Of a stretch of DNA of 64,000 bases, positions 37,945 to 47,253 are shown piece after piece. Position numbers and translations under genes: made by a program. The stretch's first letter is position 1; the number at the start of each line of letters is the position of its first letter. This DNA is from Rhodohalobacter mucosus. GTDB taxonomy: Bacteria > Bacteroidota > Rhodothermia > Balneolales > Balneolaceae. The DNA lies in assembly GCF_003150675.1 (NCBI RefSeq), contig NZ_QGGB01000011.1, forward strand, positions 1-64,000, written 5' to 3'. Below the pieces are notes generated by a model, which did no database searches, was not told the origin of the DNA, and worked only from the letters and a program-made list of their open reading frames with translations.

Positions 37945-38421
37945 CTAAGATTGATCCCGTACAAGATGAAGAAAACTTCCAAGTACGGCTGTAAAGAACG
38001 AGCTAAGAAACAGGAGCGACCAGAATACATATGATGTCGCGTAGGTTTCCGTAAAGAAGGAAACTCCCAGAAAAACGAGATTGTGAAAAAAAGCAGCTCC
38101 GAACACAATCAGAAAAATCTGCCAGAAAATAAACCTGTTTTCAGAAATACGATTCAGATAGCCGTGTAGTATAAAAACCATCAGGGTTTTTGAAAACATG
38201 TTGAGTCCCCACAGGTCTGTCATTCCGTCCTGAAGCAATCCGAATAGTGCAGCAAAAAGGAGGCTCTCCGTTTTAGAACGGCTGGTACACATCCATAAAA
38301 TGTATACGAGGATGAGATCCGCTTCCGCTCCGAAGATCTGCAGATTCCGGAACAGGACCACCTGTATGAGAACCATACCCAGGCCAAGCAGCAGTATGCG
38401 CAGGTTTTCTGATCGAATCAA
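37945..38421 (-). CDS. mreD: Rod shape-determining protein MreD
   Basis: 158 residues with about five membrane helices, the usual MreD size. The sequence LFGLLQDGMTDLWGLNMFSKTL is a typical MreD central segment. It connects the MreB/MreC scaffold with PBP2-RodA in the inner membrane. Its ATG overlaps the mreC stop codon by 4 bases, indicating translational coupling. Confidence 0.88.
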   Translation of the reverse strand: MIRSENLRILLLGLGMVLIQVVLFRNLQIFGAEADLILVYILWMCTSRSKTESLLFAALFGLLQDGMTDLWGLNMFSKTLMVFILHGYLNRISENRFIFWQIFLIVFGAAFFHNLVFLGVSFFTETYATSYVFWSLLFLSSFFTAVLGSFLHLVRDQS

Positions 38422-39245
38422 AACATCTCCATCTGTTCATTTTCCAGTTCAAGTATGGTTGAATCGGGTTCAAATGCCACCACAAATCCCTCCGACATTG
38501 TCCACAGGTCAGCATAGGCCCGAAGGGTAATAATCTGGGTTTCAACACCGTCGCCGGGCTCTACCCTTATTACCTCTCCGATTGGAATGCCACCGGGAAA
38601 CTGGTTACTTGCTCCGGATGTCTGAACCACCTGGCCCGAATCCACCGGAATGGTTTGTGGTACAAACATCATAGTAAGTTCATTGTGTCTATTTTCGGGC
38701 CAGGAGACAATACCATAAGCGCGGGACTCCTGGATCTGCGCACTAACCCTGAACATGGAATTGGCATAGGGGAGAACCTGGGAATAGCTGTCGGCTGTTA
38801 CAATAACTTGTCCAATCAGGCCGTCAGAGTTCGTGACGGGCATACCTACCTTCACGCCGTCGTCGCTTCCCGCATTGATCGTCATCGCGTTATTAACTCC
38901 TCTGAGATCTTTTGCCACAATACGGACAGGTATCAGATTCAGTTCGCTTGATTCGCGCAGATCTAGCAGGTCGCGCAGTATCTGGTTTTGCTGCTCAGCA
39001 GATCGCATTCTGCTCAATTCGTCCTGAAGAATAACATTTTGACGCTGCAGATAGGTATTCGTTGCGATAGCCTGCCGGTAAATACGAATATTGGACAGCG
39101 GCTGCTCTAAATAACTGAGTACAACAATAGAGGCTTTTCTTGCATTTTGGAGACCGCCCTCATGACGGCTGACCATCAGTGCGGATGCAAGAATCAGCAG
39201 GATTGCTGTAATGATATAATCTTTTGCATCAGCAAGGCGTCGCAT
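38418..39245 (-). CDS. mreC: Rod shape-determining protein MreC
   Basis: 275 residues. One N-terminal membrane helix (about 10-25), a coiled coil (about 60-90) and a C-terminal beta-barrel domain with DGVKVGMPVTNSDGLIGQV, typical of MreC. It is a periplasmic scaffold that activates PBP2. It starts 16 bases after the mreB stop. Confidence 0.93.
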   Translation of the reverse strand: MRRLADAKDYIITAILLILASALMVSRHEGGLQNARKASIVVLSYLEQPLSNIRIYRQAIATNTYLQRQNVILQDELSRMRSAEQQNQILRDLLDLRESSELNLIPVRIVAKDLRGVNNAMTINAGSDDGVKVGMPVTNSDGLIGQVIVTADSYSQVLPYANSMFRVSAQIQESRAYGIVSWPENRHNELTMMFVPQTIPVDSGQVVQTSGASNQFPGGIPIGEVIRVEPGDGVETQIITLRAYADLWTMSEGFVVAFEPDSTILELENEQMEMF

Positions 39246-39261
39246 TCGGAATGGTGCGTGG

Positions 39262-40326
39262 TTAAGAGATTACACTTCGATAGTAGTCGATATCTTCCAG
39301 GATTGCACCGGTACCCCGTACCACGGCAGTCAGCGGATCTTCAGCGATATGGACGGGCAGATCGGTTGTTTCCATAATAAGTTTGTCAAGATTTTTCAGA
39401 AGTGCGCCCCCGCCTGTAAGCATAATTCCGCGATCGAGGATATCGGCTGACAGTTCAGGAGGAGTCTGTTCCAGCGATTTGGTGATGGCTTCCACAATGG
39501 TATTGACGGATTCCGAGATGGCTTCGCGAACATCCTTGGAGGTTACCTGGCGCGTACGAGGCACGCCGTTTACCAGGTCGCGGCCTTTTGTAACCATTTC
39601 CAGCTCTTCATCCAACGGTGCGGCTGAACCGATTTCACATTTGATTCTTTCAGCCGTTCGTTCACCGATAAGAAGATTATGATTTCTTCTGAAGTAGCTG
39701 ATAATATCTTCATTTAATTCATCACCGCCCAGCCTTACGGATTGTGCATACACAATGCCCGAGAGTGCAATAACGGCAATCTCAGTTGTTCCGCCTCCAA
39801 TGTCCACAATCATGTTACCGACCGGTTCATGTACATCCAGCCCGATGCCGATTGCTGCCGCCATGGGTTCATCCACCAGGTACACTTCCTTAGCACCCGC
39901 ATGCTCTGCACTGTCTCGAACAGCGCGGCGTTCTACTTCGGTTATACCGCTTGGCACGCAAACCACCATTTGCCGGGTGGTCATATACCACTTCATTTTC
40001 ACTTTTTTGATCATGCCGCGTATCATCTGCTCTGCTACTTCAAAATCGGCAATGACCCCATCGCGCAGCGGCCGTACGGTACGGATATTTTTATGAGTTT
40101 TTTCGTGCATTAACCGAGCTTCATGACCCGTGGCAACCGGTTCGCCCTGGTTATTGAGAGCTACAATGGATGGTTCATTCAGCACGATGCCCTGGCCGCG
40201 GGCATGAATCAGCGTATTTGCCGTTCCCAGATCGATAGCGATATCAGTATACAAAAAATCAAAAAGGCCCTTTTTAGTCTGATTTTTTGATGGTTTATTC
40301 TTAGAGAACGTATAGGTGTCTGACAT
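39262..40326 (-). CDS. mreB: Rod shape-determining actin homologue MreB
   Basis: 354 residues with about 20 extra polar residues before the core. Actin-fold motifs are complete: IDLGTANT near 31, DIGGGTTEIAV near 175 and GIMLTGGGALL near 312. MreB filaments guide cell-wall synthesis along the long axis, indicating a rod or curved cell. First gene of the five-gene cell-shape cluster; the 101 bases between it and purH probably hold its promoter. Confidence 0.97.
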   Translation of the reverse strand: MSDTYTFSKNKPSKNQTKKGLFDFLYTDIAIDLGTANTLIHARGQGIVLNEPSIVALNNQGEPVATGHEARLMHEKTHKNIRTVRPLRDGVIADFEVAEQMIRGMIKKVKMKWYMTTRQMVVCVPSGITEVERRAVRDSAEHAGAKEVYLVDEPMAAAIGIGLDVHEPVGNMIVDIGGGTTEIAVIALSGIVYAQSVRLGGDELNEDIISYFRRNHNLLIGERTAERIKCEIGSAAPLDEELEMVTKGRDLVNGVPRTRQVTSKDVREAISESVNTIVEAITKSLEQTPPELSADILDRGIMLTGGGALLKNLDKLIMETTDLPVHIAEDPLTAVVRGTGAILEDIDYYRSVIS

Positions 40327-40427
40327 CGAAATGAGATACGTTAGATATTAATTTTGGGGCAACGTGAAAAAATAAGAGTTTGATGGCCTATTTGCGAATC
40401 AGATCTGCAAAAAACACCAGAATTATA

Positions 40428-42005
40428 TCAGTGCCTGAAATGGCGCATCCCTGTAAATATCATGGCCATATTATGCTCGTTGGCGGCATGTACCACTTCC
40501 TCATCCCTGATACTTCCGCCGGGCTGTATAACTGCAGTGGCACCTGCCTTTGCGGCGGCCGTTACGCCATCAGAAAACGGAAAAAATGCATCAGAAGCAA
40601 TAACGCATCCATCCAGTGACAATCCCTCTTTCAGAGCCTTACTGACGGCTATTTCAGAGCTGTCAACACGACTGGTCTGACCCGTGCCAATACCCAGGGT
40701 CTGTTCATTTTTTGCGAACACGATTGCATTTGACTTGACATGCTTTACAATTTTCCAGGCAAACATAAGATCGCTCAGCTCCCGTTGGTCCGCCTTTCGT
40801 GAGGTTACTGTTTCGGCGTCATCCACGCCAATGGTTCCCCAATCTGTTTCCTGAACCAATGCTCCTCCAAAGATGGATTTAACATTTTGAGCGCTGTCAG
40901 CAGGGGTGGGCAATTTTTTAATGCGTACAAGTCTTCTGTTTTTCTTTTGGGACAAGAAGTCAACCACACCCTTTTCAAATTCTGGCGCCAGGATGATCTC
41001 GGTAAAAATCTCATCAATTGCACGGGCTGTTTCCAGATCCAGCGGCCGGTTCACTGCAACGATGCCGCCGAAGGGAGAGACTGTATCTGTGGAGAATGCT
41101 TTTTGATAGGATACTGCCAGCGTATCGGCGGACGCAACACCGCAGGGTACCGTGTGCTTGAAGATGGCAGTAGTGGGTTTGCTGTTCCGGAATTCAGACA
41201 TCAGCCTGAGCGCACTCTCTATATCCAGATAGTTGTTGTAACTCAGTTCTTTCCCATGAAAGCATTCGATGAAATCCTCCTGATTACCGTAAACAGCTGC
41301 ACGCTGGTGCGGGTTTTCGCCGTAACGAAGTTCTGCATGTTTCGGGAGTGAAATAGAGAGCAGTTCCGGCAATTCCTGTTCATCAATTCTGTTAAAATAG
41401 TTGCTTATTGCGGAGTCGTAATCGGCTGTGTGCTGAAAAGCTTCACGCGCAAGAGCAAGCCTTTGATCAAAGGAGATGGCTCCATTTTCTCCAAGTTCGC
41501 CCGAAAACGCGTCATATTGTTCAGGAGCCGTGAGTACACAAACATGGGCAAAATTTTTCGCTGCAGCGCGTATCATGGTTGGCCCGCCGATATCGATATG
41601 TTCTGTAGCAATAGCGGGTGTAACCGATTGACTCTGAATGGTATTCTTGAACGGATAGAGGTTCACAACAACGAGTTCTATGGGTTCAATATTCATCTTG
41701 TCAAGTTCTTCCATATCCGGTTTGTAGCTGGTGCGTGCCAGTATGCCTCCGTGAATAACCGGATGCAGAGTTTTTACACGACCGTCGAGACACTCCGGAA
41801 AGCCTGTTATTTCACTCACATCTTTTACGGGCAGCCCTGCTTCACGGATTTTACCCGCCGTACCTCCTGTACTTAACAGCTCAACTCCGTTGTCGTGTAA
41901 AACTTTTGCCAGCTCGATGATGCCTGATTTATCTGATACGGATAAAAGCGCTCTGTTAATTTTAAGAGGAGTTTTGGGAAGTGTTGAAAGGGGTTTTAAA
42001 GCCAC
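40428..42005 (-). CDS. purH: Bifunctional AICAR transformylase / IMP cyclohydrolase
   Basis: 525 residues, the normal length. The N-terminal IMP cyclohydrolase begins with RALLSVSDKSGIIELAK and has STGGTAGKIREAG; the C-terminal transformylase has RYGENPHQRAA and FKHTVPCGVA with the catalytic Lys-His pair. It performs the last two steps of purine synthesis. Three bases separate it from purN upstream. Confidence 0.97.
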   Translation of the reverse strand: MALKPLSTLPKTPLKINRALLSVSDKSGIIELAKVLHDNGVELLSTGGTAGKIREAGLPVKDVSEITGFPECLDGRVKTLHPVIHGGILARTSYKPDMEELDKMNIEPIELVVVNLYPFKNTIQSQSVTPAIATEHIDIGGPTMIRAAAKNFAHVCVLTAPEQYDAFSGELGENGAISFDQRLALAREAFQHTADYDSAISNYFNRIDEQELPELLSISLPKHAELRYGENPHQRAAVYGNQEDFIECFHGKELSYNNYLDIESALRLMSEFRNSKPTTAIFKHTVPCGVASADTLAVSYQKAFSTDTVSPFGGIVAVNRPLDLETARAIDEIFTEIILAPEFEKGVVDFLSQKKNRRLVRIKKLPTPADSAQNVKSIFGGALVQETDWGTIGVDDAETVTSRKADQRELSDLMFAWKIVKHVKSNAIVFAKNEQTLGIGTGQTSRVDSSEIAVSKALKEGLSLDGCVIASDAFFPFSDGVTAAAKAGATAVIQPGGSIRDEEVVHAANEHNMAMIFTGMRHFRH

Positions 42006-42008
42006 GGT

Positions 42009-42596
42009 TCAGTTTGAATTTGGATTAAGTAGTTGATTGATTACTTCCGGCAGCAGTTGATGCTCTTTTTCAAGCACCCTTTTCGAGAGTGTTTCAGCGG
42101 TATCATCCGGTTTAACAGGTACGCGAACCTGACTTATGATGTCCCCCCGGTCGTACTGCTCGTTAACAAAATGCACGGTACAGCCGCTTTCAGGATCACC
42201 CGCTTCCAGTACAGCACTGTGGACACGGGATCCATAAAAACCTTTTCCGCCGTATTTCGGAAGGAGTGAAGGGTGAATGTTGATAATTCTGTTGTGATAT
42301 TTTCTGACAATCTTATCAGGAATTTTCTTCATAAAACCGGCCAGTATGATCAGGTCCGGTTCCCAGCTTTCCAGATATTCTTCGAGCTGATTTTCGGACT
42401 TTTTATGAGGGAGCGAAGGGTCCATTGTTTTGACGGGTATTCCTGCACTTTGAGCCCGTTCTGCAGCACGAATTCCCGCTTTTCCGGCAACCAGACCCGC
42501 AATGTTGGCTTGTTTGATCCGTCCGGACTGAATTGCATCAATAATTGCCTGAAAGTTGCTTCCTGATCCGGAAGCCATAACCACAATGTTTTTCAC
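42009..42596 (-). CDS. purN: Phosphoribosylglycinamide formyltransferase
   Basis: 195 residues. The substrate loop MASGSGSNFQAI is at 7-18, the catalytic Asn and His are in INIHPSLLP, and GDPESGCTVHFV contains the folate-site segment leading to the catalytic Asp. It uses 10-formyl-THF to formylate GAR. Co-transcribed with purH. Confidence 0.95.
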   Translation of the reverse strand: MKNIVVMASGSGSNFQAIIDAIQSGRIKQANIAGLVAGKAGIRAAERAQSAGIPVKTMDPSLPHKKSENQLEEYLESWEPDLIILAGFMKKIPDKIVRKYHNRIINIHPSLLPKYGGKGFYGSRVHSAVLEAGDPESGCTVHFVNEQYDRGDIISQVRVPVKPDDTAETLSKRVLEKEHQLLPEVINQLLNPNSN

Positions 42597-42691
42597 CTTA
42601 CCGGGGAATTAGAAATGAGCTGATAGATCAGCTGAAATGGGCTGTTGAACCTGGCTGACTGCGGCCGTAAAGATAGGTAAAAGATCCAAGA

Positions 42692-43819
42692 TTATTCAGA
42701 CTGATTTCTGACACCAGTGGCTGAAGTTTCAGTATTTAGTAAAGTGGGTTGTGAGGCGCTTTTTCTAAAGACAAAATAATTGTTGAAACTCCAGATGATC
42801 TGCTTAATCGTAATCTTGATAATGGTTGCAATAGGTATGGCCACAAGCATTCCAAGTATTCCTGCAGTTTGTGCACCGATCAGAATAATAAAAAGGATGG
42901 CAACGGGATGGATATCCGCAGATTTCGAAAAAATAAGCGGCTGGAAAACAAGATTGTCAAGTACCTGTGCCGTAAATACAGCAAGAATACACGGAATTAC
43001 CAGGGAAAAATCGCCGGTTTCAATGATTGCGATTACGATGGATAAAATATAGCCGATGATCGGTCCAAAATATGGGATTGAGTTTGCAACACCGATGGTA
43101 ATACCTACGGATACGGCATTATTCAATCCTGCCAGGGAGAGAGCAATCCACGACACAATGCCAACCAGTGAACATTGAATGGTAACACTTCGGAAATAGT
43201 AGCCAAGCCGTGTTTCTATTTTGTCAACCAGGCTAAGTGCTGTTTCAAAATACTTGTTGGGAACAAGGCTTAAAATATCCCTGCGAATCCTGTACCCGTC
43301 TTTCAGGAAGAAAAATGTTGCAAAGGGTATGACCAGAAACGCAGCAAAGAGGTTCGTAAAAATGCCGATCATATTACCGAGAAGGTCTGTAAATCGGCCC
43401 ATGTTGAAGAAGTTCTCAGCCAGCATTGTAATGTTGTCTCTGAGATAGCCTTCCGGAATAAATTCAAAATTCTCCCTGATCAGTGTCTCTATCTGTGTAG
43501 CCACGAAAATAAGGGTGTCGACATTCAACTGCCGGGTTAGGCCGGCCATCTGGTTGGCAATAATTGGTATCACACTGGTAGAGACCCAAATGATAATGAG
43601 GATGACAGATGCAAGGGTCACTGTAATGGCAAAGGTTCTGTTCATCCCCGCGGCTTGCATACGGTTTACAACAGGGTCCAGCATATAGCTGAGAAGCATA
43701 GCTATAATGGCATAGGCAATCAGATTACTGAAATTATAGGCAATCAGACCAACTGTCACGATAGTGAGAGTGGCGATAATCGTCTTAACAATTTTTTCGA
43801 GTGTAATATTATTTAACAT
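42692..43819 (-). CDS. AI-2E family (PerM/TqsA-like) membrane permease
   Basis: 375 residues from ATG at 43819 (MLNNITLEKI); the frame stays open to 43849 but that would extend the overlap with recX. About seven to eight membrane helices with the central hydrophilic region and the FGPIIGYI and DNLVFQPLIFSKS signatures of the family. Roles reported for members range from autoinducer export to ion/proton antiport; here it is unknown. The start overlaps the end of recX by 11 bases, so it is probably in the recA-recX transcript. Confidence 0.85.
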   Translation of the reverse strand: MLNNITLEKIVKTIIATLTIVTVGLIAYNFSNLIAYAIIAMLLSYMLDPVVNRMQAAGMNRTFAITVTLASVILIIIWVSTSVIPIIANQMAGLTRQLNVDTLIFVATQIETLIRENFEFIPEGYLRDNITMLAENFFNMGRFTDLLGNMIGIFTNLFAAFLVIPFATFFFLKDGYRIRRDILSLVPNKYFETALSLVDKIETRLGYYFRSVTIQCSLVGIVSWIALSLAGLNNAVSVGITIGVANSIPYFGPIIGYILSIVIAIIETGDFSLVIPCILAVFTAQVLDNLVFQPLIFSKSADIHPVAILFIILIGAQTAGILGMLVAIPIATIIKITIKQIIWSFNNYFVFRKSASQPTLLNTETSATGVRNQSE

Positions 43820-44492
43820 CGAACTCGCTTTTAACCCTGTTGATGGCATCGTTTATTTCCCGGTTGTAAAATCCTTTACCGGCGAGATAGCGATACATCT
43901 TTTGCCTGCGTTTCATGGGGTCGGTTTCTCTTAGAAAATGAGCTTTTCGCTTTCGAAGTAAATCTACACAAATCCCGTCTTGCTCCAAATTTTCAATAAT
44001 GTTCTGAGTCACTTTTTCCGAAATGCTTTTTTTTACTCCCTTCCGGAGCAATGCATTCTTAATCTTTAACGGGCCCCATTTTTTTAGTTCCATCTTATCC
44101 GCAGCAAATTTTTTTGCAAAACGGTAATCGTCAATTAGCCCCTTTTGCTCAAATTCTTCAATTATCAGGTCTGCGACGGAAGCACGCAGGCCTTTTTGAG
44201 TAATTTTTTGCCGCAATTCCATGGCTGCATGATCCCGCCTTGAGAGATAGCGGTAACAGGCATCTTTCACGGATTGGTATTCTTCATCGTCAAGAATCTG
44301 ATTCAGGAGCTGAGACGTCAGTACCGTTTCTTTTTGGATGTTTTGGGAGAGCAACGTGCCGCCGGAAATACCGATCAGGAAAGTATCATTATGGAAAAGT
44401 GAGAAGCGGTCCTTACGTTTTTTTTGAGGAGCAATACCTGTGATTTTGACAGGCAAGAGCTTTTTCAGACGGTCAATTTTTTCATCTTTCAT
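43809..44492 (-). CDS. recX: RecA regulator RecX
   Basis: 227 residues with about 60 residues before the first helical repeat. CYRYLSRRDHAAMELRQKI and EFEQKGLIDDYRFAKKF are typical of the three-helix RecX repeats. RecX blocks or remodels RecA filaments. It lies directly downstream of recA on the same strand with a 135-base gap, the usual arrangement. Confidence 0.88.
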   Translation of the reverse strand: MKDEKIDRLKKLLPVKITGIAPQKKRKDRFSLFHNDTFLIGISGGTLLSQNIQKETVLTSQLLNQILDDEEYQSVKDACYRYLSRRDHAAMELRQKITQKGLRASVADLIIEEFEQKGLIDDYRFAKKFAADKMELKKWGPLKIKNALLRKGVKKSISEKVTQNIIENLEQDGICVDLLRKRKAHFLRETDPMKRRQKMYRYLAGKGFYNREINDAINRVKSEFDVK

Positions 44493-44627
44493 TCAGTACT
44501 GAGTGATTTAGAACGAAAAAAATCCGGAATACAGAGTTCTTATAAACAAGGCTGACAGAGCAGGCCGGGCAGTTCCGACTTTGCCCGGTTATCTGCATCG
44601 TCAGACAGATTTCTTTCTGCCGTGGAT

Positions 44628-45680
44628 TTACTCTTCAATATCTGCAGGTACCTTCTCCTTGTCCTTCTCTTCTTCCTCTGCTTCCTGCGGCATCAGTTTT
44701 TTGCGAACGGTGGATTCAATTTTAGCCGTAAGCTCTTCATCCTCTTCAAGGAACTGCATGGCTGCATCCGTACCTTGTCCGATTGGTTCGCCTTCATAAC
44801 GATACCAGCTTCCCCGTTTTTCAATGATGTCATATTCTACAGCCAGGTCCAGAATTTCCGATATGCGTGAAATACCCTTGCCATAGAGAATATTAAATTC
44901 TACAACCTTGAACGGAGGAGCCACCTTGTTTTTTACAATTTTCACTTTGGTGCGATTACCCAATACGTCATCTCCTTTCTTAATGGAGCCTATTCTGCGG
45001 ATGTCAATCCGTACGGAGGAGTAAAACTTAAGTGCGCGTCCACCGGTTGTGGTTTCAGGATTGCCGAACATGACGCCTATTTTTTCACGTACCTGATTAA
45101 TGAAGATGCACGATGTACGGGTTTTGCTCACTACACCGGTGATCTTCCGCAGCGCCTGCGACATAAGCCGTGCCTGCAGGCCCATGTGTGAATCACCCAT
45201 TTCGCCTTCCAGTTCAGCGCGCGGCACCAATGCAGCCACAGAGTCAATGACGATCACGTCGAGTGCGCCTGAACGGATCAGCGTTTCGGTGATTTCAAGG
45301 GCCTGTTCACCGCTGTCGGGCTGAGACACAAGCAGTTCGTCGGTGTTAATTCCGAGGGCGCGTGCATATTTTGGGTCAAAAGCGTGCTCTGCATCTATAA
45401 AGGCAGCATAGCCGCCGGCTTTTTGCGCTTGCGATATAACCTGTAGCGCAAGTGTTGTTTTACCGCTGGCTTCAGGACCATAAATTTCTGTTACTCGTCC
45501 CCTTGGAATTCCATTAACACCCAATGCATAGTCCACCATAATGGATCCGGTAGAAATCGTAGCGATTTCATTTGTTGCGGAATCTCCCAGGCGCATCACG
45601 GTTCCCTTGCCATGTTGTTTTTCTATCTGGCCGATTGCAATGTCAATGGATTTTAGTCGATCGTCTTTAGAAGCTGCCAT
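44628..45680 (-). CDS. recA: Recombinase RecA
   Basis: 350 residues. Walker A GPEASGKT at 68-75, the DNA-binding loops around [13 protein letters not shown] and [23 protein letters not shown], and an acidic C-terminus rich in Glu and Lys. It forms the recombination filament and triggers the SOS response where LexA exists. The 290 bases upstream (45681-45971) carry no gene; I could not identify a LexA-type operator there. Confidence 0.98.
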   Translation of the reverse strand: MAASKDDRLKSIDIAIGQIEKQHGKGTVMRLGDSATNEIATISTGSIMVDYALGVNGIPRGRVTEIYGPEASGKTTLALQVISQAQKAGGYAAFIDAEHAFDPKYARALGINTDELLVSQPDSGEQALEITETLIRSGALDVIVIDSVAALVPRAELEGEMGDSHMGLQARLMSQALRKITGVVSKTRTSCIFINQVREKIGVMFGNPETTTGGRALKFYSSVRIDIRRIGSIKKGDDVLGNRTKVKIVKNKVAPPFKVVEFNILYGKGISRISEILDLAVEYDIIEKRGSWYRYEGEPIGQGTDAAMQFLEEDEELTAKIESTVRKKLMPQEAEEEEKDKEKVPADIEE

Positions 45681-45971
45681 ATGAGGTATTTATGGGTTAA
45701 AAAAATGATTTACAGGAAGGTAACCGAGTAGTGTGTCAACATACTGTCATCCCCCCGGAAAGATTTTTCGGGGAGATTTTTCTTCCGTTTAATATATGTT
45801 CAATATATGTATGATCCAAAAAATGGCAATCCCTTACAAAATTTTTTTGAGCCGAAAAGGCCGCGGCAAAAATCTGCCTTGGGTTTCAAAATGCAATTCA
45901 TTCCGGATTGCCTTTCAGAGGTGTGAAAGGTACATAAAATGGTAAGCCGAATACAGTAACGGAAAGTTATT
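45681..45971. other. Gene-free gap upstream of recA
   Basis: This 291-base gap must contain the recA promoter on the minus strand. Visible structure is limited to a 9-bp hairpin at 45753-45774 (one G-T pair, 3-base loop) and a twice-repeated AATATATGT word around 45791-45812. Neither matches a known operator that I can name. Confidence 0.5.
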
Positions 45972-46901
45972 TCATCTGACCTGGAGGCCGTTGATGTAGA
46001 ACGTGATTGTGTGATCGTTTTGTGAAATAGACCAGCTGAATTCAAGGTGAAGCTTATGGCAAATTTGTTCACACGCAGGAATTCCAAGTCCCAGGTGCAG
46101 CGATCGGGATGAGCTGAAAGGAAGCGAAAAATGAGCAGGGTCGGGTGGTGATTCCGGGTTAAAGGAGTTGGTGACAGAGAGTCGTCCGCTATCTGAAAGG
46201 CTGATTTGAACCGTGTTGCCGGACGCCTGCAGTGCATTTGACGTAAGCTCGGTAAGCATGGTAAGCAACATGCTGAAATCTGATATGATGTTGAAATTCA
46301 AGGGTTTCGGGCTGAATTGGATTCGGTTCCTTTGATCAGACGAAAAACCCGACAAAAGCGAATCCCTGAGCTTTACGGATTCAAACTCTGAAACGTCGGG
46401 TTCCTGATCTCTCGCAAATGATTCTGCACGATTAAGAAATCGAAATATCTCATCTATTCCATCACCCATTTTGCGAAGATACTGCAGTTTTTTTTCGTCA
46501 GACTCATTCTCACTAATAAGATCGAGGTACCCTCTTGCAGCGGTGAGCGGTGATCGAAATTGATGAACGATCATTTGGGATATCGTGCGGTAGTGGCCGA
46601 TCAGAAACGGATCGGTGGGACTTTTTGATTTAACGAGTGTCCATTTTGTGACAGACCGCCCACCAAATGTCAGGGTCTCTTTCTGCATTTGGTAAACACG
46701 ATTATCCGCCTGGCATACCGGGATGCAAGCCGGTATGGAAGTTGGTTTGAAGTATTCTTCAAACTTCTGCTTCGATAGCTTGGGTTCCAGCCTGCTGAAT
46801 TCCTTTTGAGCAGCGCGGTTCAGGTAAAATTCTTCGGTATCTGTATCGCTGTACAAAACCGGCTGGTGATGATCATCAAAGAGTTTGTCAAAGTCTCCCA
46901 T
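45972..46901 (-). CDS. Sensor histidine kinase, probable flagellar regulator
   Basis: 309 residues, no membrane helix, so cytoplasmic. Residues about 10-95 look like a PAS-type sensor; the dimerisation/phosphorylation helix has His113 in VHQFRSPLTAARG; the ATPase domain has the N-box in ELTSNALQASG and LGLGIPACEQI near the end. The usual DxGxG is not evident. It is transcribed away from the flagellar cluster and the flgB promoter is a sigma-54 type, so a FleS/FlrB/FlgS-like role feeding an NtrC-type regulator is likely, but no response regulator gene is in the window. Confidence 0.75.
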   Translation of the reverse strand: MGDFDKLFDDHHQPVLYSDTDTEEFYLNRAAQKEFSRLEPKLSKQKFEEYFKPTSIPACIPVCQADNRVYQMQKETLTFGGRSVTKWTLVKSKSPTDPFLIGHYRTISQMIVHQFRSPLTAARGYLDLISENESDEKKLQYLRKMGDGIDEIFRFLNRAESFARDQEPDVSEFESVKLRDSLLSGFSSDQRNRIQFSPKPLNFNIISDFSMLLTMLTELTSNALQASGNTVQISLSDSGRLSVTNSFNPESPPDPAHFSLPFSSSRSLHLGLGIPACEQICHKLHLEFSWSISQNDHTITFYINGLQVR

Positions 46902-47117
46902 GATAATGGGGTATGTTCATAGTTATTACACACAATGCACCTCACCCGTACCCTTGTGAAACACATAGTATGATATCTACCCGCTTCGGGGCAGGATGTT
47001 TCGGTTGTGAATTTAAATGAGGGCTCACTAATCGTGAAGCCCGGTACCTAAAGCATGTTTCCTGAATTATCGGTAAAAAATTTAACAAACTTAAACTGAA
47101 CTTTCTGTAAGAGATAA

Positions 47118-47134
47118 TTTCCGCCCAACGGAAA
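47118..47134. promoter_or_regulatory. Inverted repeat, candidate activator binding site
   Basis: TTTCCG and CGGAAA are separated by five bases, 64 bases upstream of the -24/-12 element, a distance at which sigma-54 enhancer-binding proteins often bind. The site identity is inference. Confidence 0.4.
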
Positions 47135-47148
47135 AAATTACCTGATAC

Positions 47149-47171
47149 CTCAGATTCTCTCACCCTCTGAG
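47149..47171. promoter_or_regulatory. Second inverted repeat upstream of the sigma-54 promoter
   Basis: CTCAGA and TCTGAG form a perfect 6-bp dyad with 11 bases between, ending 26 bases before the -24 element. It may be a second activator or repressor site. Confidence 0.3.
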
Positions 47172-47197
47172 ATGAAATGAACGGACTTTTTTGAAAA

Positions 47198-47213
47198 TGG
47201 CACGGCTGTTGCC
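47198..47213 (+). promoter_or_regulatory. Sigma-54 (RpoN) promoter of the flgB flagellar operon
   Basis: TGGCACGGCTGTTGCC fits the consensus TGGCACG-N4-TTGC exactly, with GG at 47199-47200 and GC at 47211-47212 ten bases apart. The expected start of transcription is near 47224, 30 bases before the flgB ATG. Sigma-54 promoters need an AAA+ activator. Confidence 0.85.
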
Positions 47214-47253
47214 TCTACAGGGGAGAATACCGACACAAACCAAATGCCCAGTC

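Larger units (their letters stand above)
46902..47197. other. Divergent regulatory region between the kinase and flgB
   Basis: There is no protein gene in this stretch. It holds the kinase promoter on the minus strand and the upstream control region of flgB. Two inverted repeats (47118-47134 and 47149-47171) are the visible structures, both upstream of the sigma-54 element. Confidence 0.5.

Noticed and set aside
45753-45774. GC-rich hairpin upstream of recA considered as terminator
   Set aside because: The T-rich tail is on the plus strand, where no gene ends; on the minus strand, where the kinase ends, no T tract follows.
45800-46237. 145-codon frame on the minus strand overlapping the histidine kinase 3' end
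   Set aside because: Same strand but different frame over the kinase ATPase domain; translation is not protein-like and no start signal is seen.
47191-47253. N-terminal extension of flgB
   Set aside because: It would start inside the sigma-54 promoter, upstream of the expected transcription start; the conserved FlgB start is at 47254.
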